Of a stretch of 64,000 nt of DNA, positions 17,053 to 25,290 are shown piece after piece. The notes below the pieces were generated by a model. The model worked only from the letters and a program-made list of their open reading frames with translations. It was not told where the DNA came from and searched no databases. The DNA lies in the NCBI RefSeq assembly GCF_000803645.1, contig NZ_CP009122.1, positions 1,154,501 through 1,218,500 on the forward strand. The letters run 5' to 3'. Position numbers and translations under genes: made by a program. Origin of the DNA: Sphingopyxis fribergensis. Lineage in GTDB: Bacteria > Pseudomonadota > Alphaproteobacteria > Sphingomonadales > Sphingomonadaceae. Positions within the stretch are counted from its first letter, which is position 1, and the number at the start of each line of letters is the position of its first letter.

Positions 17053-17505
17053 ATGACCCTTTTTTCGCAGCTCGTGCTCGCAACGCTCCTCGTTGCGGCC
17101 ACCGTTATCGTCCATCTGACCGGTCTGGCGCTTCTGCTGGCGGTTCTACGCCGCTATCGCCGGGCATCCGGCCGGTTGATGATGGTCCTGCTCAACAGCG
17201 CCGCCATTCTTGTCGCTGCTTTTGGCCTCTTTGCTCTTCACTCCATCGAAATCTGGATCTGGGCCGGAATCTACGAATGGTTGGGGGCCTTCGCCGATTT
17301 TGAGCATGCGCTTTACTTCTCGACCTCGACATATGTAACAATCGGCTATGGTGATGTCGTGCTTCCACCCGGGATGCGGATCCTGGGAGCGATCGAAGGC
17401 GCGAGCGGGATCATCCTGATCGGCTGGTCCACCGCCTTTTTCTTCTCGATTGTCGATCGCATGAAGCTTCTCGAGCGTCATTTCGAAAGCGATCATTCGC
17501 AATAG
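17053..17505 (+). CDS. small potassium channel (Ion_trans_2 family)
   Basis: A 150-residue membrane protein with a KcsA-like pore: TM segments at about 5-33 and 46-64, pore helix and selectivity filter TSTYVTIGYGDVV (TIGYGD at 96-101), and a last TM segment IEGASGIILIGWSTAFFFSIV. It lacks a cytoplasmic regulatory domain and carries an additional N-terminal TM segment compared with the minimal two-TM channel. It sits between two Usp genes, which suggests a link to stress or membrane potential control, though nothing shows direct coupling. Confidence 0.88.
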   Translation: MTLFSQLVLATLLVAATVIVHLTGLALLLAVLRRYRRASGRLMMVLLNSAAILVAAFGLFALHSIEIWIWAGIYEWLGAFADFEHALYFSTSTYVTIGYGDVVLPPGMRILGAIEGASGIILIGWSTAFFFSIVDRMKLLERHFESDHSQ

Positions 17506-17744
17506 CCGACCGGATTTTAGCGGCGTAGGCACCTTTGAACGCAGCGTGTGGAACAAGCGTTCGCAAGCCAATCGGCCGCCAGAAATGAAACCGCGACCAT
17601 CATGGCTTCGAGGCGGTCCATCACGGTGTCGATATCGGCGCTGGCAATATCCCTCAATTCCGGGCTGGCCCTTAGCTTGATCTGCATCAATGACTTCGCC
17701 GCGCCGTGCGCCTCTTCTCGGGATAGTCCGAAGAGGAGACAATC

Positions 17745-18557
17745 ATGCGAAACCTGCTCGTTCATGCCGATGACAGCCCTGCGATGGCGGCGCGGCTCGA
17801 GAGCGCTCTGGCGATTGGCCGGCGGCATCGCTCGCATATCACCTTGCTTGTGAGCTCACCCTTCCAGCAATTTGTTGCGAGCGACCCCTTTGGCGGCATG
17901 TATCTGGCGCGCGAGGCACTCGCCAAGTCCCAGCTGGCTGCAACCGAGCTTGTCGAACGGCTGAGCGAACAGATGCGCGGGGAAGATGTTCCATGGGATA
18001 TATCGGTGGGCGATGGCGAACTTGTCGGCACGCTCGCGATCGCGGCGACCTTGGCTGATCTCGTGATTGTCTCGCTCGGCGCCTCCGGTGGGAAGCGCAC
18101 GGGTGCCTCCCAAATGATGGCGGGCGATCTGGCCATGATGGTCCCGGCGCCCGTGCTGGCGCTGCCCGAAACGCAGGACGTAGTCGACCTCGATACCCCG
18201 GCGATGGTCGCGTGGAACGGAAGCCTCGAGGCGGCGAACGCCCTCAGGCAGGCGGTGCCGCTGCTTCGCGATTCCAGCAGTGTCGTCCTTGTCACGGTCG
18301 GAGCCGACGAGGGGCGCATCGATGCCGAAGACGCGCTGCGCTACCTGTCGCGCCACGGCATCCACGCCATCTTGCGGGCCGAGGAGCGGCGCGGTGTGAC
18401 CGTCGAGGAGGCGCTCGAACGCACCGCGCGCGACCTTGGAGCCGGGCTGATCGTCATGGGTGCTTTCGGTCACAGCCGCCTCCGTGAGACCTTCTTTGGG
18501 GGCGTCACCCGATATCTGCTCGACGCTGCGCATACGCCGCTGCTGCTCGCGCACTGA
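17745..18557 (+). CDS. universal stress protein, tandem UspA domains (3, divergent)
   Basis: A 270-residue double UspA protein less similar to the other three: it begins MRNLLVHADDSPAMAARLESAL, has AMVAWNGSLEAANALRQAVPLL at the start of the second domain and ends MGAFGHSRLRETFFGGVTRYLL, with one extra Phe in the loop. A GAGGAG ribosome site lies just upstream of ATG 17745. No copy of the ATCCGTA element was found in its 239-bp upstream gap, so it may be controlled differently from its neighbours. That gap holds no other convincing gene. Confidence 0.9.
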   Translation: MRNLLVHADDSPAMAARLESALAIGRRHRSHITLLVSSPFQQFVASDPFGGMYLAREALAKSQLAATELVERLSEQMRGEDVPWDISVGDGELVGTLAIAATLADLVIVSLGASGGKRTGASQMMAGDLAMMVPAPVLALPETQDVVDLDTPAMVAWNGSLEAANALRQAVPLLRDSSSVVLVTVGADEGRIDAEDALRYLSRHGIHAILRAEERRGVTVEEALERTARDLGAGLIVMGAFGHSRLRETFFGGVTRYLLDAAHTPLLLAH

Positions 18558-18564
18558 GGCGCCG

Positions 18565-18759
18565 CCTGTACGGACTATTGCGTAGAGCCTGTTGGCGGTC
18601 GCGACCCTAGACGGGCGATAGGGATGGCCACCGGTGCGCCGGGCGCGCCGTCCCCGGCGAGGCAGGTTGGGGACTGCCTCGCCGCTATCATTCCCCTGTC
18701 CACTAAACTGCCCTTCGGGGAAGCGGCCGCCATGGATCCCCTTGGGCGGCCGCTTTTTT
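18565..18759 (+). ncRNA. candidate small RNA with two strong hairpins
   Basis: In the 453-bp gap between two Usp genes, an 11-bp perfect hairpin (arms 18655-18665 and 18674-18684, loop of 8) is followed by an intrinsic terminator (arms 18721-18731 and 18745-18755, then a T-run to 18759). The preceding Usp gene ends at 18557. A TACGGAC...TTGCGTAGAG block at about 18570-18589 could be its promoter element, related to the Usp elements. No open frame with a ribosome site is apparent. A separate sRNA of about 150-180 nt or a structured 3' UTR of the Usp gene both fit. Confidence 0.45.
18721..18759 (+). terminator. intrinsic terminator in Usp cluster
   Basis: AAGCGGCCGCC (18721-18731) pairs with GGCGGCCGCTT (18745-18755) and is followed by a run of T to 18759: the best rho-independent terminator in the window. 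It ends either the third Usp transcript with a long 3' UTR or a separate small RNA. Confidence 0.85.
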
Positions 18760-18940
18760 GCGCTGAATCACGGCGCTCCCAGCAACGAGCCCTTACGGAC
18801 ATCTGCTTAGAGACCGGCGCCGCGCGAGACAGTAGGAAAACGGGCCGTCAGACGGTGCGCCTCCTTGCGGTTGGCGCCCTCGCATAGCGATTTACCACCT
18901 TCCGCTGCGGCCGCCCGGTATGTCTGGCGGTCGTTCTTTT
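18760..18940. other. gap before fourth Usp gene
   Basis: No gene seen. A block TTACGGACATCTGCTTAGAG at about 18793-18812 resembles the block at 18570-18589 (TACGGAC, then TGC and TAGAG at the same distances), so the small RNA candidate is flanked by two related elements. Confidence 0.35.
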
Positions 18941-18966
18941 ATCCGTATCTTTGCGCATATCGGCGA
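18938..18966 (+). promoter_or_regulatory. shared Usp promoter element (copy 2)
   Basis: ATCCGTATCT then TTGCGCATATCG, 70 bp before the ATG of the fourth Usp gene; it differs from the copy at 15281 by only a few bases and is preceded in both cases by a pyrimidine stretch CTTT(T). Confidence 0.6.
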
Positions 18967-19010
18967 TGCGCGCGCGATCTTAGCCTCACCCGGTCGCAAT
19001 GGAGTTGGCC

Positions 19011-19808
19011 ATGAAGAACATCCTTTTGCTGGTTCACCAGGATCGTGGACAGGAAGCGCGCCTGCAAGCCGCGCTCGATCTCACGCGCGCGCTGGGCGGA
19101 CATCTCGCCTGCCTCGATGTCACCCCCTATCCGCTCATGGCCGCCGACACGCATTTCGGCAGCGCGGAGGCGGTCGTGGTGCGCGACGAAACCGAATCCG
19201 AAGCGAGGAATCGCGCCTTCTTGTCCGACCGGCTGGCACGCGAAGATGTGAGCTGGAGCCTGACCGACACGATGGGTGACATGGCGAGCGCGCTCCTCGA
19301 CGTCGCCGATCTCGCCGATCTGATCATTCTCAACCGGGCTCTTGACGACTTTCCCTTGCCCGACATGCGCGGGATAGTCGGCCGCCTCGTCATGCGCGCG
19401 CATATTCCCATCCTTGCAGTGCCGCAGACCCTTCAACGCTTCGACATCGCTCGCGCGCTGATCGCCTGGGACGGGAGGCCGGCGGCAGCGGCCGCGCTTC
19501 GCGCAACGGTGCCTTTGCTGGCGCTTGCCGAAGAGGTCCAGATCTTCGTAGCCCGCGAAGCTGATTCCGGTCTCGATCCCGAGCAGGCGGCCGCCTATCT
19601 CTCTCGGCATGGCGTCCATGCGACGGTGCGGATCGTCGACAAGGCGGGCGCGCCAGCCGATCGACTAATTGCCGAGGAAAGCTCGGCATGGCGCGCCGAC
19701 TATGTCGTCATGGGCGCATATGGCCACGGGCGGCTCCGCGAAACCTTTGGCGGGGTCACGCAGCATTTGCTGGCCGAAAGCAAATGTCCGCTTGTCCTCT
19801 GTCACTGA
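19011..19808 (+). CDS. universal stress protein, tandem UspA domains (4)
   Basis: A third 265-residue paralogue of the MKNILLLVH type. The first domain begins MKNILLLVHQDRGQEARLQ, the second RALIAWDGRPAAAAALRATVPLL, and the C-terminal loop is MGAYGHGRLRETFGGVT. ATG 19011 is preferred over ATG 18999 because GGAG lies just upstream of it. The stop TGA overlaps the ATG of the following receiver-domain gene (TGATG), so both are coupled. Confidence 0.92.
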   Translation: MKNILLLVHQDRGQEARLQAALDLTRALGGHLACLDVTPYPLMAADTHFGSAEAVVVRDETESEARNRAFLSDRLAREDVSWSLTDTMGDMASALLDVADLADLIILNRALDDFPLPDMRGIVGRLVMRAHIPILAVPQTLQRFDIARALIAWDGRPAAAAALRATVPLLALAEEVQIFVAREADSGLDPEQAAAYLSRHGVHATVRIVDKAGAPADRLIAEESSAWRADYVVMGAYGHGRLRETFGGVTQHLLAESKCPLVLCH

Positions 19809-20227
19809 TGTCGTCGATCCATAACCTCGAGCCGAACGCGGTGCCGCGGATCCTGATTGTCGAAGATGACCCCGGGGTACGCCGCTCGCTGCTGCTCCTG
19901 TTCCAGGGGCGCGGCTATTATGCGAAGGCGCATTCGACTGCGGACGCAGCACTCGCCGACGCGGGCGCATTTAATCCGGACTGCCTTGTCATCGATTATC
20001 AGCTCGGCAGCGGCAATGGCATTGGGCTGATTTCGGCCCTTCGCTTCGCAGGCTGCTCGGCCCCTGCGATCCTGATCTCGGCTTTTGGATCGGCGGATCT
20101 GGCACAGCGCGCCGGGGCTGCAGGGTTCGCGCAGATTTTTGACAAGCCGCTCCGCGCACACCGGCTCCTTGCGGCCATATCAAGCCTCCTCGGCGAGAAA
20201 AGCCGCGTTTTGCAGGGCCGCTCCTAA
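19808..20227 (+). CDS. single-domain response regulator (receiver only)
   Basis: A 139-residue CheY-like protein: acidic pair in ILIVEDDPGVRRS, phosphoacceptor Asp in CLVIDYQLGSGNG, conserved Ser/Thr region AILISAFGS and Lys in IFDKPLRA. No output domain follows. It is coupled to the upstream Usp gene and lies 0.6 kb before fixL, so it could be an additional acceptor or phosphate sink for FixL, like the FixT/receiver-type modulators; that is inference. Confidence 0.9.
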   Translation: MSSIHNLEPNAVPRILIVEDDPGVRRSLLLLFQGRGYYAKAHSTADAALADAGAFNPDCLVIDYQLGSGNGIGLISALRFAGCSAPAILISAFGSADLAQRAGAAGFAQIFDKPLRAHRLLAAISSLLGEKSRVLQGRS

Positions 20228-20281
20228 GGCTTCGCGCCGAAGCTCCCGCCATGTTAATCGCCAAGAGCAGCCAGTATGCGG

Positions 20282-20479
20282 TCAATCCGGACATTCGGGC
20301 GGCACGGCCTCGGGGTGGCTGTCCGGCATGACGGGGGCTTCGCTCGGCGAGCGCATCGGCTGATTGTCGGGGGCCGGCGCCGGCTGCTCGGGAAAACTCT
20401 TGTCGGGGCGCTCCGCGGGCTCGCAATCCGGGCATTCGGGTAGGCGCCGCGGCGCTGCGGCGCTCGGGATCTCGGTCAC
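20282..20479 (-). CDS. small Pro/Glu-rich protein with PECPDC motif
   Basis: A 65-residue acidic, proline-rich protein read from GTG 20479, preceded by AAGGAAA. It begins with the segment TEIPSAAAPRRLPECPDCEP and ends PEAVPPECPD, so an ECPD motif occurs at both ends of the chain. It has no hydrophobic segment. I do not recognise a family. The good ribosome site and protein-like composition favour a real gene, but the GTG start and short length leave doubt. Confidence 0.45.
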   Translation of the reverse strand: MTEIPSAAAPRRLPECPDCEPAERPDKSFPEQPAPAPDNQPMRSPSEAPVMPDSHPEAVPPECPD

Positions 20480-20823
20480 AACATTTCCTTTAGTAGTCGG
20501 GCGCATTCACCAAGATCGGCCCGGATCGAGTTCAATTTGGCGGTCATTTGTTCGGCATAGTGGCTCCTGTGTCAGCGCCCGGTTCCATAATGAAGCGGTC
20601 TCGACCGGCGTTGACCCACGCACCATGTTCTTGGCGGCAGCGCGCGCCTATCCGTAATACCCCGCATCGGCAGCGCGACACGAGGACGCCATAGTGGGCG
20701 CGCGGGCGATCGACGACGAAGCTGGTCGTATCGCGGCGGGTGAAATGCGCTTATGAGTCAAGCGGGGGGCAGGCACGCGGCAGCGCGGGGCCGATCCTCG
20801 CGCGAACGGAGGCCGCGGGACTG
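20480..20823. promoter_or_regulatory. fixL upstream region with ATCCGTAA element
   Basis: The gap before fixL holds ATCCGTAA at 20649-20656 followed by CCCCGCATCGGC, resembling the Usp elements, about 170 bp before the fixL start. Otherwise no gene is seen. Autoregulation of fixLJ is a possible reading. Confidence 0.4.
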
Positions 20824-22689
20824 ATGGCGAAAGAGCAGGGATCTTTTGCGACGCGTCTGTCGATCGCTTTGGCGATCGTCGCAGCGGCGGCTTCGCTGCG
20901 CGCAATTCTCGATCCCTGGCTTGGCAGCAATTCTCCTTTCCTCGTCTTCACCCTTGCGGTCGTCGCCGCTTCGGTCATGGCCGGATCGCTTGCTGCGGCC
21001 ATCGCGATCCTGCCCTCCTTGCTCTTCGGCATCTATTTTGCGGACGATCGAGGTTTTGTCATGGTCGAGGCAACGACCTTTGTCTTGACCGCAGCGGGGA
21101 TCGTCGTGCTTGCGGAAGGAGTGGACCGCATGCGCGGCCGCATGCGACTGAGCGAAGGGCAGGCGGCGCGCCGCGCGGCCGAGGCCGACCGATTGTCCGA
21201 GGAACTGAACCTGTTGATAGACGGCGCGCAGGGCCACGCCATCTACCTGCTCGATCCCGAAGGCGTGGTGACGATCTGGAACAAGGGCGCCGAACGCCTC
21301 AAGGGCTGGACCGAGGCCGAAGTCATCGGACGCAACGCGGCGATTTTTTATCCCGCCGATGCGATCGCGAGCGGGAGGCCCGCTCAGGACCTGTTGCACG
21401 CCGCGCGCGACGGCCGCTTCGAGGCCGAGGACTGGCGCGTTCGCAAGGACGGTTCGGAATTTCTGGCCGACGTGTCGATCACAGCTCTGCGCCAGCCGGA
21501 TGGCAGCTTGCGCGCCTTTGCCAAAATCGTCTCCGACATTACCGCGCGCCGCGCGACGGAAGAGTCGCTCCGCGCGCGCGAAAGCCATTTGCGGTCGATC
21601 CTCTCGACCGTCCCCGATGCAATGGTCGTGATCGACGACCAGGGCTTGATCGTGTCGTTCAGCGCGGCCGCCGAGAGGCTCTTCGGCTACGCCGAAGCCG
21701 AGTTGCTCGGGTCCAATGTCAGCCGCTTGATGCCGCAGCCCGACCGAGGGCGGCACGACACCTATATCGGCCGCTATCTCGCAACCGGTGAGAAGCGTAT
21801 CATCGGTATCGGGCGGGTGGTGTTTGCCGAGCGTAAGGACGGATCGACCTTCCCCATGGAGCTCTCGATCGGCGAAGCGGCGGGCGAGGGGCAGCGGCTC
21901 TTCACCGGCTTCATCCGCGATCTGACCGAGCGCCAGAAGACCGAGCAACGCCTGGAATCGCTGGAGTCCGAGCTCATCCATGTATCGCGCGTCAGTGCGA
22001 TGGGCACGATGGCGTCGACGCTCGCGCATGAACTCAACCAGCCGATCACCGCCGTCACCAATTATGTCGAGGCGATCCGCGACTTGCTGGCCGTGCCCGA
22101 CCCCGAGGATCTGACGATGATCCGCGAGGCGCTCGACGACACCGCGAAAGAAGCACTGCGCGCTGGCCATATCGTGCGGCGCCTGCGCGACTTCGTCGCG
22201 CGCGGCGATGTCGACAAGACGATCGAAAAATTGCCTCTGCTGATCAACGAAGCGGCAGTTCTGGGCTTGATGGGCGCGCGCGAAAAGGGCGTCGAGCCCT
22301 TTTTCGATCTCGACCCCTATGCCTCGCCGGCCCTTGTCGACAAGGTCCAGATCCAGCAAGTTCTAATCAATCTCATTCGCAACGCCGTCGAGGCGATGGC
22401 CGACAGCCCGGTCCGCAAGCTCAGCGTCATCAGCCGGCTTGACCCGCCGGGGTTCATCCGCGTGATTGTCGCCGACACCGGACCGGGGGTCGATCCGCTT
22501 ATCGCCGAGCAGCTCTTCACCGCGTTCGTCAGCACAAAGGCGGAGGGCATGGGGCTCGGCCTCTCGATCTGCCGGACGATCATCGAGGCCAATGGCGGCC
22601 GCATCTGGATGGAGCCGGGTGCGGCCGGCGGCGCCGAATTTCATTTCACGCTGATGAGCGCCAACGCGGAGGAACGCGATGACGGATAG
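20824..22689 (+). CDS. fixL: FixL oxygen-sensing histidine kinase (heme PAS)
   Basis: Membrane histidine kinase that is active when its heme is oxygen-free and phosphorylates FixJ. From ATG 20824 the 621-residue protein has about four TM segments (residues 8-100), a first PAS (about 130-250) and a second PAS (about 255-375) that is very similar to Bradyrhizobium FixL, including the heme-ligand His (H311 in [12 protein letters not shown]) and the oxygen-gating Arg in RIIGIGRVV. Then come the H-box AHELNQPI (H402), the N-box [10 protein letters not shown] and the G-boxes DTGPGV and [13 protein letters not shown] lies 12 bp before the start; an extended upstream start is possible. The 3' end overlaps fixJ by 11 bp. 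Confidence 0.94.
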   Translation: MAKEQGSFATRLSIALAIVAAAASLRAILDPWLGSNSPFLVFTLAVVAASVMAGSLAAAIAILPSLLFGIYFADDRGFVMVEATTFVLTAAGIVVLAEGVDRMRGRMRLSEGQAARRAAEADRLSEELNLLIDGAQGHAIYLLDPEGVVTIWNKGAERLKGWTEAEVIGRNAAIFYPADAIASGRPAQDLLHAARDGRFEAEDWRVRKDGSEFLADVSITALRQPDGSLRAFAKIVSDITARRATEESLRARESHLRSILSTVPDAMVVIDDQGLIVSFSAAAERLFGYAEAELLGSNVSRLMPQPDRGRHDTYIGRYLATGEKRIIGIGRVVFAERKDGSTFPMELSIGEAAGEGQRLFTGFIRDLTERQKTEQRLESLESELIHVSRVSAMGTMASTLAHELNQPITAVTNYVEAIRDLLAVPDPEDLTMIREALDDTAKEALRAGHIVRRLRDFVARGDVDKTIEKLPLLINEAAVLGLMGAREKGVEPFFDLDPYASPALVDKVQIQQVLINLIRNAVEAMADSPVRKLSVISRLDPPGFIRVIVADTGPGVDPLIAEQLFTAFVSTKAEGMGLGLSICRTIIEANGGRIWMEPGAAGGAEFHFTLMSANAEERDDG

Positions 22690-23293
22690 AAAATTGGTCC
22701 ATATTGTCGACGACGAGGAAGCGATCCGTCGTTCGGCGAGCTTCATGCTCAAGACATCGGGCTACGCCGTCGAAACCTGGTCAACGGGTGCGGCCTTTCT
22801 GCGCGAAGTCCGGCACGCCGCCGAGGGGTGCATCCTGCTCGATGTGCGCATGCCCGAAATGGACGGGCTCGAGGTGCAGCAGGCGCTACTTGATCGCGGC
22901 GTGACGATGCCGGTGATTGTCCTCACCGGGCATGCCGATGTGTCGATTGCGGTGCGCGCGATGAAGGCTGGCGCGGTCGACTTTCTCGAGAAACCCTTCG
23001 AGAAGGCCGTCCTGATTGCCGCGATCGAAACGGCTTTCGGGCGCATGGCCGCCGCCGACGGCGCGGTGGCGCGCGCCGTCGAAGCGGAGGTCATCCTGGC
23101 GGTGTTGACCCCGCGCGAGCGCGAGGTGCTCGACGGTCTCGCGCAGGGCCTGCCGAACAAGACCATCGCCTACGACCTCGGCATCTCGCCGCGCACCGTC
23201 GAGGTCCACCGTGCCAATCTCATGGCGAAGCTCGACGTCCGCAGTCTCTCCGACGCCTTGCGCCTTGCCTTCGCCGCGGGGCTTGGTGCCTGA
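22679..23293 (+). CDS. fixJ: FixJ response regulator
   Basis: Transcription activator phosphorylated by FixL under low oxygen. The 204-residue protein has a receiver domain (acidic VDDEEA, phospho-Asp55 in [12 protein letters not shown], Thr in LTGHADV, Lys in FLEKPFE) and a LuxR-type HTH ([43 protein letters not shown]). The phosphorylation loop and the FLEKPF segment are close to rhizobial FixJ. It overlaps fixL, so both are made in one operon. Its likely targets here are the fnr gene and the genes with TCCGTA/TACGTA elements. Confidence 0.95.
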   Translation: MTDRKLVHIVDDEEAIRRSASFMLKTSGYAVETWSTGAAFLREVRHAAEGCILLDVRMPEMDGLEVQQALLDRGVTMPVIVLTGHADVSIAVRAMKAGAVDFLEKPFEKAVLIAAIETAFGRMAAADGAVARAVEAEVILAVLTPREREVLDGLAQGLPNKTIAYDLGISPRTVEVHRANLMAKLDVRSLSDALRLAFAAGLGA

Positions 23294-23305
23294 CCTATCG
23301 GGATA

Positions 23306-23313
23306 TTACGTAG
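23306..23313 (+). promoter_or_regulatory. TTACGTAG site before lone HTH gene
   Basis: TTACGTAG matches seven of eight positions of the FixJ consensus GTAMGTAG and stands 36-60 bp before the two possible starts of the next gene. Inferred site. Confidence 0.4.
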
Positions 23314-23341
23314 CGACCGCGGCGTTCCCGCTGCCTAAGTC

Positions 23342-23701
23342 ATGGAGGCGAAGGGATGGAAAGCCATGGCGAAGACGGGCGAGCACGGGCGCGGAGGCAA
23401 GGCGCTTGACGCAGGTGGATCGCTGCGCGCCGCGGTCGCGCCGAGCGCCGAGCGCAAGGTCGGGCCGGTCGCTGGTTCCATTGACCATCTTACCTATCGG
23501 GAATGCGAAGTGCTCGAAGCGCTGGTGCGAGGCCTTACGAACAAGCAGATCGGCATCGAGCTGGCGATCAGCCACCGGACTGTGGAGGTCCATCGTGCCC
23601 GCTTGATGCGCAAGCTCGGAGCGCCGACGCTGGCGGCGCTGCTCGCCGCAGTCTTGCCACAGCGGACCATGCTCGAAAGCCTGCTGCGCCTGCCGCGCTG
23701 A
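23342..23701 (+). CDS. LuxR-type HTH protein without receiver domain
   Basis: A 119-residue protein (or 111 from ATG 23366) whose C-terminal 65 residues are a LuxR/FixJ-type [46 protein letters not shown]. The N-terminal 45 residues are basic and unstructured-looking; there is no receiver domain. It resembles FixJ's own output domain and follows fixJ directly, so it may compete for or modify FixJ promoters, or be constitutively active. It could also derive from a partial duplication of fixJ. Confidence 0.8.
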   Translation: MEAKGWKAMAKTGEHGRGGKALDAGGSLRAAVAPSAERKVGPVAGSIDHLTYRECEVLEALVRGLTNKQIGIELAISHRTVEVHRARLMRKLGAPTLAALLAAVLPQRTMLESLLRLPR

Positions 23702-23731
23702 GTTGCGCCCGCCTCGGGACGAACGATACGG

Positions 23732-24070
23732 TCAGGCGTGGCCAGCGATATGATCGCTACAAGCGATGCAGCGCGCGGCTTCGGGCACGGCAACCAGCCT
23801 TGCCTCCTCGATATCCTCGCCACACGCGGTGCAGATGCCGTAGCCGCCCGCGTCGATCCGCGCGATCGCGAGACGGATACGTGCCATCTCGGCAACCGTA
23901 ACTTTTTCGAGCGAGTCTCGGGCTTCATCATCTTCGCGTTCGACGGCCTGTTCGGCGAAATCGGCAGCGACCGGCTCGCGCCGGCTGACTTCAAGGCGCT
24001 CGACTTGGTGGGCTAAGGCGACGAACCGCGCCGCGAGGCGAGCGCGTATGGCCTGAAGGTTTCGTGTCAT
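23732..24070 (-). CDS. DksA/TraR-family zinc-finger protein
   Basis: A 112-residue protein with a coiled-coil-like N-terminal half (residues 1-70) and a C4 zinc finger, YGICTACGEDIEEARLVAVPEAARCIAC. DksA/TraR proteins bind the RNA polymerase secondary channel and change promoter choice with ppGpp. The Asp pair at the coiled-coil tip of DksA is not evident (REDDEARD may serve). It is the second gene of a leftward pair, overlapping the upstream gene by 4 bp. Such short family members are common near Usp genes in alphaproteobacteria. Confidence 0.9.
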   Translation of the reverse strand: MTRNLQAIRARLAARFVALAHQVERLEVSRREPVAADFAEQAVEREDDEARDSLEKVTVAEMARIRLAIARIDAGGYGICTACGEDIEEARLVAVPEAARCIACSDHIAGHA

Positions 24071-24315
24071 GCCGCTTCGTGCGCCGCTACCAGCGCGGCA
24101 ACCTCGTCGAGCAGCTGCAGCCGCTGCTTTTTTAGCGCCTCGACCCTTTGGTCAGATGCAGCGACGAGGCCGTCCTCGATGCGCTGTATCTCGAGCGTGA
24201 CGTCGTGATGCTGTTCGGCCAGCGTGCGAAAATGCGCGTCCTGAAGCTTCAACGCGTGGAGTGCCGGACCTTGGCCGGGAAAGAGGGAGTGGAGATCATG
24301 ACCCGTTTCGCTCAT
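24067..24315 (-). CDS. YdcH/DUF465-family small protein
   Basis: An 82-residue helical protein. The segments LHSLFPGQGPALHALKLQDAHF and a following HHDVTLEIQRIE...LKKQRLQLLDEVAALV match the DUF465 coiled-coil family of unknown function. I start at ATG 24315, which has AAAGGA just upstream; the frame extends further but with an Arg-rich, unlikely sequence. The last 4 bp overlap the DksA-like gene, so both are coupled. Confidence 0.8.
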   Translation of the reverse strand: MSETGHDLHSLFPGQGPALHALKLQDAHFRTLAEQHHDVTLEIQRIEDGLVAASDQRVEALKKQRLQLLDEVAALVAAHEAA

Positions 24316-24470
24316 TTTTTCATCCTTTCTTGTGGCGTTTCTTCGCCAGCGGTTGCGTCCTGCTGTCCCCACAAGAGGGGCTCGAGACCAGAATCTGTGC
24401 GTGCGATCGCGGCGCTTGTCGTTACGCAAATGACCGTAAGCAGCGTCGCGGAGCGCGCCTGCTGCAGGAC

Positions 24471-24491
24471 ATACGTACTATTCCCGACTCC
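24471..24491 (+). promoter_or_regulatory. TACGTA element before the fnr gene
   Basis: TACGTACT followed by ATTCCCGACTCC, 103-123 bp upstream of the fnr-type gene; nearly identical to the block at 13919-13939. On the minus strand it reads GTACGTAT, seven of eight matches to the FixJ consensus. In rhizobia FixJ activates fixK/fnr genes, so this is the position where such a site is expected. Confidence 0.55.
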
Positions 24492-24593
24492 GCATGTGCT
24501 GTGATCGCTCTAGTGGGAGCATCTTGAACCGGCCCTCGATCCACTCCAAACCTCTGGACCTGGACGGCGACCGTCAGACGCAAGGGCCTGCAA

Positions 24594-25283
24594 ATGAGCG
24601 ATTGTTCGACCTGCATCGTGCGCAACCGCGCGATCTGCGCGAGCCTCAACGCCGAGGAGCTTGCTATCCTCGGCAAGATGGGGCGGCGCCAGCGGGTAAA
24701 AGCCGGGCAAACGCTTCTATGGGAAGGTGATGACGCGCCCGTTGTCGCCAATGTTCTCGCGGGCGTTCTCAAGCTCGCGGTGTCGACGGCCGACGGCCGC
24801 GAGCAGATTGTCGGGATCGTCTTCCCGTCCGATTTCATCGGCCGGCCCTTTGGCAAGGAAAGTCCTTATAGCGTTACCGCGATGACCGACGCCGATGTCT
24901 GCATTTTCAATCGCAACAGCTTCGACGCCTTCGCCGGCACGCATCTCGACCTCCAGCAGAAATTGCTCCGCCGGACTCTCGACGAACTCGATCGCGCGCG
25001 GCACCGGATGATGCTCCTTGGCCGCAAGACCGCGTCCGAAAAAGTCGCATCCTTTTTGCTTGAAATCTCCGAACGTCTCTCGGGTTATGGCTGCGCGCCG
25101 GAGCGTCATGGGCGTTTCGAGCTCCCCTTTGGCCGCCAGCAGATTGCTGACATTCTCGGGCTTACGATCGAGACCACCTGCCGCCAGCTCACGCGAATGC
25201 GGTCGGACGGCGTTCTCGATCTCCCGTCCCGCCGCGAGGTCGTGATCAACGACCGCGCGGCAATGGAGGCGATGGCCGGTTGA
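24594..25283 (+). CDS. fnrL: Crp/Fnr regulator with [4Fe-4S] cysteines (FnrL type)
   Basis: Anaerobic transcription activator. The 229-residue protein has an N-terminal Cys cluster Cys4-x2-Cys7-x7-Cys15 and Cys103 in ADVCIFNR, the four ligands expected for an oxygen-labile [4Fe-4S] cluster, then a cyclic-nucleotide-like beta roll, a long dimer helix and an HTH with LPFGRQQIADILGLTIETTCRQLTRM. The ETxxR pattern of the recognition helix is that of proteins binding TTGAT-N4-ATCAA, and such boxes are found upstream of ccoN/ompW and hemN. Symbol given by family; it could be called fnrN or fnr. Confidence 0.93.
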   Translation: MSDCSTCIVRNRAICASLNAEELAILGKMGRRQRVKAGQTLLWEGDDAPVVANVLAGVLKLAVSTADGREQIVGIVFPSDFIGRPFGKESPYSVTAMTDADVCIFNRNSFDAFAGTHLDLQQKLLRRTLDELDRARHRMMLLGRKTASEKVASFLLEISERLSGYGCAPERHGRFELPFGRQQIADILGLTIETTCRQLTRMRSDGVLDLPSRREVVINDRAAMEAMAG

Positions 25284-25290
25284 CCGGCCA

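Noticed and set aside
20758..22359. A 533-codon minus-strand frame opposite fixL
   Set aside because: Antisense shadow of fixL; Arg/Gly/Asp-rich with no domain.
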